Shown here one piece after another: positions 38,137-50,100 of a stretch of 64,000 nt of DNA; the first letter of the stretch is position 1; the number at the start of each line of letters is the position of its first letter. The translations under genes were made by a program, and so were the position numbers. Source of the DNA: Acetivibrio mesophilus (GTDB lineage Bacteria; Bacillota; Clostridia; Acetivibrionales; Acetivibrionaceae); assembly GCF_004102745.1 (NCBI RefSeq), contig NZ_RLII01000009.1, forward strand, positions 1 to 64,000, in the 5' to 3' direction. The notes under the pieces are model-generated. The model saw only the letters and a program-made list of their open reading frames with translations, made no database searches and was not told the DNA's origin.

Positions 38137-41100
38137 CTACTTACCCTTAAGCTGCATACACTTTGAAATTATGGTAGCAACCTCAGCACGGGTAATCTCC
38201 TTTTGAGGTCCAAAGGTATTATCGTTATAACCTTTGATTATTCCCAATTCTACCGCTTTCTTTACATAGCCTCTCGACCATGCCGGTATCTTCTCCGAGT
38301 CAGCGAAGGTAAGGGTCTTATCCTGTGCTTCTTCTATTCCGAAGGCCCTCAGTACCAAGACCACTGTCTCCTGACGAGTCAACCGATTCGACGGTCGGAA
38401 GGATCCATCTTCATAGCCCTTTATTACTCCCTTATGCATTGCTGTCGCAATATATGCTTTTGCCCATGCCGGCACCGAATCTTTGTCGGAGCATGTAAGT
38501 TCTATGCTATCGGATACCTCAAATCCTGCCGCCTTCATTACCATTACCGTTGCCTCGGCTCTAGTTATCTGAGCATTTGGCCTTAAGGTTCTGTCCGGAT
38601 ATCCGCTGACAATTTCTTTTTTCAGCAAATCAGCAAAGAAGTCTGCCGCCCAATGCCCCTTTATATCTGTAAAGAAGTCCAAGCTATTGGAATCGGTTGG
38701 GGCCTGCGTTGGTTTTGTGCTTGGGTTCACTGGTGGAGTATTCCCAGCTGTTGGTGTTGCTGTTACTATCGGCGTTGCTGAAGGTGTTGGTGTTCCATCA
38801 ATGGAGACAATAGGAGCTCCACCGCCTCCACCGGCTCCGCCCGGAATTACAATAGGTTCATCAACAACTGCTGTAGGTGTCGGTGATGGTGTTGCCGCCT
38901 CCACGATTTTTATTGTACATGAATCCTTGCAGGACGGTTTTGACTTACTATTTACTGTAATTGTTACAGTTCCGACCCGTTTTGCCGTTACAACTCCAGA
39001 AGAACTTACCGTTGCTACAGAAGTATCGCTGGAACTCCATTCCAATGTTTTGTCCGCAGCATTTGCCGGATTTATAGTTACTGTCAATTTATGGGTGCTA
39101 CCTACTGTGAGTGTTGACGGTTTGCTATTAAGTTTTACCTGACTTACTGCAAGCCCTGTCACCGTTATGGTGCATGTAGCTTTAATACTTGAGGATTCTT
39201 TGCTGGTAGCAGTTATTGTAGCTTTTCCTAAAGAAATAGCTCTAACAGTTCCATCGGACGTTACCGTTGCAATATTCCTGTCGCTTGTTGACCATACGAT
39301 GTCTTTATTGGTAGCATTCTCCGGTATAACATCTGCAACAAGCTTTATCTCGTCTCCTATACCTAGGGATACGTTGGTCTGTTTCAATTTGATTCCTAAT
39401 ACCTTCACCGGTTCAACTTTCAATGTGCATACTGCCTTTACACTCGGGTCATTCTTCCACGATGCGGTTATTGTAACTGTTCCGACGCCTTTTCCTGTCA
39501 CCAGACCATCCTCAGTTACTGTTGCGATATTCTTGTCGCTAGATGACCAAATCAGCGTTTTGTTAGTGGCATTAGCCGGAGACACAGTCACTTCTAGCGA
39601 TTTGCTTTGGCCAACCAGTATGGACTCCGGTACATTCTTAAATGTCACTTTTGTAACTGGTCTTTCAACCACCTTTATCACACACACTGCCTTTTTCGAC
39701 GAATCGTACAAGCTGGTTGCAACTATCTTTGTTTCTCCAATATTTACTGCCTTTACAAGACCTTCAGCTGTCACAGTTGCAACACTTGTGTTATCTGATT
39801 TCCATGCAACCCTCTTATCTGAAGCATTCGAAGGAAGAACCTCTGCATTTATCAGAATGTACTCATCCGGATACAATGTAACGGTTTCCTTATCAAGGCT
39901 TATTCTCTCCACCGGAACCGGTATTACTTTTACATTGCATACAGCCTTAATAGAAGGATTATATATGCTGCTGGCAGTTACAACCGCTGTTCCGATATTC
40001 ACAGCTGTCACCTCTCCGGATTGGGATATCCTGACAATACTCTCATCGCTTGATGTCCAAGTAATTCCCTTATAACTTGCAGTTTCCGGCAGAACCTTAG
40101 CTGTAAGTTTATCCGTATATCCTGCTTTAATTTCCAGCTTGCTCTTGTCAATTTCCACGCTGGTAACAGGAGTTATAACGATCACACTGCTAGTTGCATA
40201 TATCGAAGGATCTTTTGAACTTACAGCGGTAATTACTGCTGTACCGGATTTTTTGGCTGTTACCAAACCTTTCTCCGATACTACTGCCACCTCAGTGTTG
40301 TCAGACTTCCATATTACTTTTTCGTCTTCGCTTCTAGGAGTGAATATTGCCTCAAGCTGTTCTTTTTCCCCGGGGTTTATGCTGATAGACAGCTTATCAA
40401 TGCTTAAGCCCTCCCCGTCAGCTGGAATAACCTTAACGGTAAATGAGGTCATTACCGAGTTGTAAGTTCTAGCAGTTATAACTGCAGTTCCCGTTGCTTT
40501 TGCCTTAACAACTCCCTCTGATGAAACCTCTGCAACATTTGTGTTGCTGGTAGTCCACTTAATTGCTTTGTTTGTTGCATTCTCCGGCAAATATTTCACC
40601 TTGAGGTTTACTGTCTTGCCGCTCTGAACGGTCACCTGATACTTATCCAGCATAATTGCATTGATAGGTACCATAGCATTAGTCAGCAATGTCATGTCAT
40701 TACCTGTGCTGTTTCTTGAACTTACATCAATAATTGATGTCCGAGCTTTGTCGGAGGAAGTTCCAGACTGGCTGAAGTATCCTCTCTCATTGTATGAACC
40801 ATCGTTATTACCTGAAACAACCGAATACTCCACTTGGTAACCGTTGTCTCTGTTGTTGGCAGGAACATTAATTGTGTATCCCACCGACGCTGTACCGTCA
40901 GGAAGGGAAATAACACCTGATATCGCTCTGTCCAAAGGCAATAGTGTCAGGTTAATACCGCTTATGTTCTTTGTCACATTGTACTTTGTAGCACTGTCCT
41001 TATTGGCTGTGGTTACACTCTTATTGTGATAACCCTTTTCCACATACTCTCCAAAGAGAGGCAAAATTGAGTAGCTCACAACATATTCGGAACCTTCGGG

Positions 41101-44100
41101 CACATATAGAGAATAATTTGCTGATGAACCTCCCTTAGATATTGTCACATACGCAGAAGATTCATAATTCTCATTTGAGGCCGAAACCCACATCCAAAAG
41201 TCATTGCGGTTTACCTTCTGACCTGTTGGAAGAGAAACCCTTCCTCTTATTTCTATACCCGGTATCAGATTTAAGTTAATTCCTTCCACATTTCCGGATA
41301 TGGTGCTGATAAGCGTTGAAAGTTCAGGTTTGCCCACAGTTCCCGTTTTTGCATAATAACCGCTGGTTACACAGCCTTCACTTGTTGACTTGATCGTATA
41401 TTTTATGCGGTAGTTGTCAATTGAAGGAACTGTAATCTCATATTCAACAGCTGATTTACCCTTGCTTATTATTACGGTTTTTTGAGGAGTGAAATCCAAT
41501 ACATCGTTTTCAGCTGTTATTTCTACCTCAACATTTCCGGAAGCTGTCTTACCCTCTGGAAGCTTAATTGTTCCCTTTATTGTTCTATTCTTTTTTAGCA
41601 GAGCAAAATCTACATTCTGAATATCCTTTTTCGCCACATCTACTGTACCAGCCATACCTATTGCAGGCACTGTTCCCTTATTAGAATAGAATCCGCTCCT
41701 ATAGTACTGATCGTCCACCGTATACGAATAACCCACCTTGTATACGGAATTTGGGCTTCCACCAATTACCGGTACAAAGACTTCCGTATTCAAAACATAA
41801 TCATCCGCTTTGTCTTCGGTTCCGTTTCCGGTTGAAGCTTGAAGCTTAAGACCTACTACCCTTGATGTACTTTCAGGAACATACAGGATATAGTCTACAG
41901 AACTCTGCTTCTCAGGTATTGTTACGCTCTTTGTTATCCTATAGCCAGTATAATCTGTTTTTTCTGCAAAAACTGTCACTGGCAGACCGCCTTTAGGAGC
42001 AGTTGCTCCTTCAGGAAGTGATATTTTCCCTGATATCTTCCTGCTTCTTATCAGCGAAATATTAGCATTGGTGTAATCTCCGCTGCTGACATCCACAGGA
42101 GTTGCCATATTAATATCTACTACTGTAGCTGCTTCATTATAATATCCGTTGTTTATATAAGCATCACCACTCACCTGATAGGAAAGAATATAATCCGCTC
42201 CTTCCACATTCGGCGATACCCTTAAGATGTACGGAACCATGCTGCTACCTTCCGGTATTATCACTGTCACCGTATCATCCACGCTAAACAATTTACTTGT
42301 TGCATTTATGGTTACGGATAACCCGCCCACTCCGACAACTCCTTCCGGAATGGATACAATACCACTTACTATCTTCTTCTCAATAAGCATAAGGTTTATG
42401 TCTTCTGCATTTCCGCTGCTTACATCCACCAAGGTTGCTTCATCTGCTAATACTTTAGTACCGCTTTCACTGTAATAACCAAGGGTTGCATATTCATTAG
42501 ATGACACACTGTACCTTACCTTGTATCCTGAATTGTGGGCGTTTGGCGGCACATTCAAGTAATAGTCCACCAAGCTTTCGCCCTCCAAAATAGTTACAGT
42601 TTCTGATGATTCATTTCCGGATTCATCAGTTGCTGTTACAACAACCTGGATGCCTCCTTCCGGAGCTGTTCCTTGAGGAAGCCTGATTGTACCGCTTATC
42701 GTCATATCCTGAATCAGAGAAATATCTATGTCTGTCATATCATTTTCTCTTAAATCCAGGGCTTCTGCTTCTCCCTTATTTCTTACAGTACCTTCCACAC
42801 TGTAGTATCCCAAGGATGCATAACCCTTCCTCTGAGGAATCTCATACAGAAGTGTATATCCGCTTCCTGCAGGTATACTCAGTGTATAATTCACCTGTGT
42901 TTTTCCATAAGGAACAAGGATCTTGGCTTCACCGATGTCGTATCCATTTGTGGCACTAATGGTAACCTCAAAATAGCTTTCATCTCCAAAGACGCCGGTC
43001 GGAAGAATCAATTTACCTGATATTGTTCTCTTTTCCAAAAGCTTCAGCTTATGGCCGCTGATGTTTTCATCGTATACGCTAAATACTTTAGCTTTCTTTT
43101 TGTCCGTATAAACTCCCTTCTCATCATAATATCCATATTCCATAAAGCTCTCGTTGCTGTCCAATACATAGAAGAGTCTATAGCCCGAGCCCGCTTCCAC
43201 GTGTACTGAATACGGTACTGACACCGCTCCGTAAGGTATCCTTACATTCGTCGAATAGGTCTCCACATCATTGGATACATATATCCTTACATTGAGTCCT
43301 TCTTCCGGAATGATAGCATTTTCCGGTACTTCAATGATTCCACTGACCATAGCCTTTCTGAGAAGCACCATATCAATGTTCGAGGCATCCTTCTCATTCA
43401 CATTCACCGGTCCTGCATGAGACATATTATTAGTCGTTTCTTTGCTGTTATAGTATCCGTATGTTGTATAAACCTTATTTGACCAGTTTTCATACCTGAC
43501 TATATACTCATAGCCTGGATCGTTCGGAGGTAGACTTATAGAATAACTTGCCGATGACTTTCCTTCCGGTATCGTGATAATCTGAGAATTTCCATCTGTT
43601 TCATTAAATATCGCAATATTTAATGAAACACCCCCTAAAGGTGCTACTCCCTCAGGCAAAGAAACCTTTCCGCTTATCCTTCTCGGCTTCATTAATTCAA
43701 TGTCTATATTCTCAACATCTTTATTGTTGGCATCAACCGATTGAGCCAGCTTACTGTTTCTGACCGTACCGTTTTTGTTGTAATAGCCGTATCCCACAAG
43801 GTCATAATCCGATGAAACTACATATTTAATTTTGTAGCCGCTACCCTGCAGATTTGGCAGAACCTTCATTGTATACTCAGCCGAGCTTTTTCCCTCAGGG
43901 ATTGTAACCCAAGTATCTCCTGCATCTTCAGCATAGATTTCCACCTTGATTCCTCCCTTAGGAGCTGTTCCTTCCGGAAGAGATACTGTACCGCTAATGG
44001 ACTTCTTGGCTATCAGTGACAAGTCAATGCCACTAATATCGTTGCTTACGTTCATAAGATGTGCATTTGCCGGCATATAGGCAGTACCATATATCCCGTA

Positions 44101-47100
44101 ATATCCCCATGGAACAAAGTCATTCTTTATAGACATTTCATAGCCTATTCTGTATCCTTTACCTACAGGAACACTTAATGAGTAGTCCATGCTGCTCTGG
44201 CCTTCAGGTATAGTTACATATGAAATAATCTTATCGGTATTATTCTCAGCATAAACTGTCACAGTAAGTCCACCCTTTGGTGCTGTTCCGAAAGGAAGTG
44301 AAACTTTTCCTGAAACAGTCTTTTTAGCAATAAGAGTAATGTTAATACCGCTGGCATTTTCTTTTCTTACATTGACTCCCTTTGCCAAATCGGCATTTCT
44401 GACAGTTTCCGATGAACCGTAGTATCCGGTAGAAGCAAAACTATTGTCATACCAATTCTCATATCTTACCTTGTAATCATCAGTGTCATCATTAGGCGGA
44501 ACAGCGAGGGTATAAGCAGCCTCTTTTGAGCCTTTCGGTATATAGACAACCGTGTCTGCGCTGTCAATACTGTTGGAGGCTACAATATTTACAGTTATAT
44601 CCCTGCTTGCTGTAGCGCTTTCAGGAAGTCTAAGTGTACCCTTTATAGTACGTGGACGTGTTAATTCATAGTTTACATTGTCTTTGTTTCCTCTGCTTAC
44701 ATCCACAAGCTCAGCCTTAGCTTCGCTTCTTACTGAGCCGTCCTGGGCATAATATCCATAACGTACATATCCATAGTTTTTCATGGTTTCAAATCTTACC
44801 TTGTAGCCTTTTCCTGCTGCATTAGGAACTACATTCAAGGAGTATGTAGCCGAACTTTTGCCATAAGGAATTACAACTGTTTGTTCATCGCCATCAAGGG
44901 CTGTTACCCTCACAGCAAGACCTTCCTGCGGAGCTTTTTCACCATCTTTTAGAGATATAGTTCCGCTTATTGTTCTTTTTGCAATAATAGCAAAACTTAT
45001 ATCAGTTACCGAATCCCCGTTGACATCTACATTAGCTGCGTCTTTTTCATCTATAACCGTCTCGGTTCCTGCATAGAATCCCTTGTCAACATATTTACTA
45101 TCCGGTGCCATAACATAATATATTTTATATCCATAACCGTCAGGAATATAAATAGTATAATTTGCAGAACTTTTTCCACTCGGAATCGTAACTGCTATCT
45201 CCCTCTTGTTTTTAGAATTAGCTGCAAATACACTAAACGTTACCCCTTCTTTCGGTGCAATTCCTTCAGGCAAGGATATCGTTCCGCTTATGGAGTTGTA
45301 GTAAATAAGAGAAAGATTGATCCCTTCTTTTCCTCCCGCTGTCAAATCAAGCTTTGATGCCTCGCTGACAGAAGTGGTCGTTCCCTTATTGCTATAGTAG
45401 CCTTTAGGTCTGAAATCAAGCCCGGTTGAGACCTGATAAGACACCGTATAGCCCGATGCCGGAGGAACAGGCAACACATAATCAATCCTATTGCCGTTTT
45501 CAGGGATTGTTACATCCGCAATATTCTTGAATTTACCGTTGTCAGCTGTAATTCTAACTTCAATGCCTCCTTCAGGAGCCTGACCATAAGGTAGAACTAC
45601 ACTTCCTTTAATAATGCTGTTTTCTATGAGCGAAAGCTTTGCATCATTCAGATCCTTATCTCTCAAATCTATCTCCAATGCCAGCTTCTCATCCGGAACA
45701 GTACCGCTTCCTGCGTAATATCCCTTACTTACATAATCGGTTCCGGAAGATAAAGTGTAGTACATTTTATATCCGTTCTGCGGCGGCAGATACAATTCAA
45801 AGCTTTGTGACTGACCGTTTTGCGGTATGGTAACCGTCACCGAATCACTGTTTTGAGTGTTTTGAACAGTTACTTCCACTTTAAGACCGCCTTTAGGTGC
45901 AAATACCCCTATTGGCAACCTCACCTCACCGGATACTTTTCTTTTTGATATAAGGACAATATTCTTTTTATCTATATTCTCTTTTACATCAAAAAGCTCT
46001 GCGTTTTTAGAGTCTACCACAGTCCCTTCAGAACTTAGGTATCCGTTTGTTACATACTTATCATTTGGTGCCATACTGTAATACAGCTTGTATTGTGTTC
46101 CAGGAGGAACGATCAGCATATAGTTTGCGCTTGATTCTCCTTCCGGAATAGTAACATTTACGGAACCGCTGTCTTTTGAGTTCTCAGCGTGAATACTTAA
46201 CTTTATTCCACCTTTTGGTGCTTTGACTCCATCAGGAAGAGAAACATTACCGCTTATATGATTTTTGCCGATGGCAGTTATCTCTTTACCTAATTGGTCC
46301 TCTTCATCCACATAGATTAGTGTTGCTTCTTTTTCATTTTGAACCGTTCGCTCTTCATTATAGTAGCCGTTTTCAGCATAGCCATGCTCAGAAGCCATAG
46401 TATACATAAGCTTGTAACCCGAACCATAATAGCTTGGATCCACCTTCAGTCCAAAGTCTGCCTGGTTTTGACCAAAAGGTATATTAATTACCTGCTGATA
46501 GGTCATGCTTTTTCCTTCTGCTGTCTTACCTATTGCAGATATTGTGACATTCATTCCTCCTGACGGCGCAACCCCGGATCCGAGCCTAAACACACCGCCT
46601 ATGATGCGTTTTTCCAATATATTCAGGTTAATACCTACTTTGTTTTCAAAGCTAACATCAACCAAATTCGCTGTTTGAGCCCTTGGTACGGTTTTATCCT
46701 TACCATAGAAACCGGTCTGGACGAAATCAGTAGCAGAAGTAATTGTGTATTTTACGGTATATCCAGAACCAATTGCATTTGGTGACAGCTTCAATGTGTA
46801 CGTCACATTGCTCTTGTTCTGAGGAATTGTCACTTTAGTGCTGTAGCTTCCGGCAGATATAGTAACATCAATCCCTCCTGCCGGTGCAGTCTTTCCATTA
46901 GGAAGACTTACGATACCGCTAATAGTTCTTTTTGCTATAAGAACAATGTTTAACCCTAAGATGTCATTCTTTTCAACATTAAAAGTCGTTGCCTCATCCT
47001 TAGTGAGAACTGTTTCATTAATGTTATAGTAACCGTTCAAATAATCCTCATGGCTTATAGTGTATCCAATAGTATAATCGTTACCTTCAGGCAAATACAT

Positions 47101-50100
47101 TCTATATACTATGGAGCTACTTCCCTGAGGCATATTGACTGTTGTTGCTACCGAATCCCTGCTGTTTGAAGCTGTGACCGTAATCCTCAAACCTCCCGAC
47201 GGAGCTACTCCCGAAGGCAGAACAAGGCTTCCTGTAACCAGTCTGTTTGGTATCAATGTCATATTTATTCCTTCCTTGCTTTCTTTCGAAAGGTCAAGAA
47301 GCACACATTCCTCTTTTTCCCTAGTTGCCGTAACCCCATTATAGTAGCCCGCAGGGAAATATTTTCCGTCAGGATTGATTATTGAATAACTAAGCTCATA
47401 ATCTTTTCCTTCAGGAACATAAAGCTTGTAGGTTGTTGAACTGCTCACTTCGGGTATAACAACATCAAGCGTTTTTGTGTCATTACCGTTTGTGGCTTTG
47501 AGCCTTACCTTTATGCCAGCAAAAGGTGCTATCCCTGTAGGAATAGAGACACTACCGCTTATATATCTATTGCTTATAAGCTTAAGGTTGATACCCACCT
47601 GGTCTCCTTCGGTTGTGTCTAATTTATCTGCTTCCGATTCTTGCCTTGTGGTTTTTGAAATACTGTAATAACCAGTACTTATATATTTTTCATCAGTAGT
47701 CTCATACTTTACGATATATTCCTTACCGGAGGAAACGTACAATGTGTATGGCACTGAGCTTTCTCCTTCAGGAATGATAAAGCTTGCTGTTATTTTATCG
47801 GATGAACTCTGTGCAGTTACTTTTACATTAACACCGCCTGCCGGAGCATATCCTTCAGGAAGCAATATTGTCCCGCGAATAGTTCTCTTTGTGATAAGCG
47901 ATATATCAATGCCTGCCCTGTCACCTAATATATTGAGCAATGAAGCTTCTTTTTCAGTTTCTTTCGATCCGGACTCCGAATAAAATCCAGGGCTTACAAA
48001 GCCTGCACTTGATGTGGTATACTTAAGAACATATTTCTCGCCTGCCGGAACATAAAGTACATAAGAAGCCGACATAAACCCTTCAGGAATGACCACATCC
48101 ACCGTATCGTTGGAAACCTTGTTGTCTATGGTTAATTTTACACTGATTCCTCCTGCAGGTGCAGGTGCCGATAAAAGTTTTACATTTCCGCTTACTTCCA
48201 TCTTTGGAATCAAATTAATATTGATTGATGAAACATTGATAGTTGCATCAATAGGCTTCGCTTTAGATTTATCAACCGTTGTGCCTCCGTCGCTGTAATA
48301 CCCTGTTGGCATAACTCTCCTGTCCGTAGCTTCATACCATACGGTATAGTTCTTGCCTTCCGGTACATAAAGAGTATAGTTTATGGTATTGTAGCCCTGA
48401 GGTATTGTTACTGTAGTTTTTACAGTATCTGCCGAGTTGGAAGCACAGATTGTAACCTTCAATCCCCCAGAAGGAGCTACTCCCTTTGGAAGAGTGACAC
48501 TACCTGTTATTTTATTATTTCTAAGCAGTTGAAGATTTACATTTTGCTTGCTCTCTCCATCCAGATTGATTAAGGTCGCAGCACTCGAATCTTTAACCGT
48601 TCCTGATGTGCTGTAATAACCTTTTTTAAGGTATTCTTCAGCAGTCACTGAGTACTCCACAAGATACCCGGTTCCCGATGGAACATAAACGGAATATTCT
48701 GCAGAGTTCTTTCCCTCTGGTATTGTAACGGTAACAGACCCTTTATTCTTATTATTTGAAGCTGTAACAGTTACTTTCAAATCGCTTTTTGCAGTAACAC
48801 CTTCCGGAAGCTTTACACTTCCATTGATGCTGCTTTTTGGTATCAAGACAAGATCAGCCTTGGCATCTGTACTGCTTACATCTACAAGTTCTGCTCCAAT
48901 CTCTGAAACTGTCATCCCGCTACTGCTATAGTATCCCGGTGTAATAAACATCGTACTACTGGAGCTAAGCTTGTAATATACCTTGTAACCCGATCCTGCA
49001 TTATTTGGTGGGACCTTAATAGTGTATTCTACCGAAGACTCGTTTTTAGGTATTGTAACAGTTGCATTATAGCTGTCACCTGCGTAAACAGTCACCTTTG
49101 TATCACTACTAAGTGTCATTCCCGAAGGCAGAGATACTGTACCGCTTATCGACCTTTTGGGTATTAAAGTCATATTTACTTCAGCCTTGTTTTCCGAAGT
49201 AAGGTCGAGGGATGCAGCAGAACTTGCATTTAGAGTGGTACCGCTTACCCCATAGTAGCCGTCGGTAGCATAATCGCTTTTTGAATTAACTTCATATTTA
49301 ACCTTATAGCCCTTTCCTGCAGGAACATATGCAGTATAGCTTACAAATCCCGCTCCTGCCGGAATTGTTACAGATGCTTTTGTGCTGTCCTTTCCATTGG
49401 ACACTACAACATCTACTGAAATACCTCCCGACGGTGCGACACCGGAAGGAACAACAATATTACCGCTGACAGCGCGCATCTCGGTAAGAGTTAAATCTAT
49501 ATCAGTCTTGTTTTCCTTGCTTAAATCCAATAAAGATGCTCTACTACTGTCTCTTACCATTCCGTCCGAATTATAATACATAGGACTTACAAAAGTGTAT
49601 TCCTTCGAAGATTCATACCATACTTTGTATTTCTCTCCCGGGTTGACAAACAGAATATAATCCGCAGACTTTTCTCCTTCTTCAATCATAACGGTCTGCT
49701 CTGCGCTCCCCTTGCTTCCGGAGGCCTTTACTTTTACCGTATAGCCTCCTTTCGGTGCAACCCCATTGGAAAGAACCACTTTTCCCGATATGGTTTTCTT
49801 AAGGAGCAGAACCAGATTTATACCTACCTGATTTCCTTCTCTAACGTCAATATCGTCGGCACTGTTTTTGTCTACAACTGTACCACCCTTGCTGTAATAC
49901 CCCGGTGAAACAAATATATCATCTTCAGGACATTGATAGAAAAGTTTGTACACTCCGGGATTGTAGTAAATTGTAAAAGACCCGGACCTTTCTCCGGCTG
50001 GAATAACAATAAAAGTTGTTCTTCCATCGGTCTCATGGGTAAAAATCATCCCACCAGGAGGTGCATAATATCCTTCAGGAAGAGATAATGTACCGCTTAC

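Noticed and set aside
39167-40075. Plus-strand open frame of about 300 codons opposite the Ig-like region of the giant gene
   Set aside because: It mirrors the repeated minus-strand coding pattern, has no ribosome-binding site and recurs opposite other units; it is a shadow frame.
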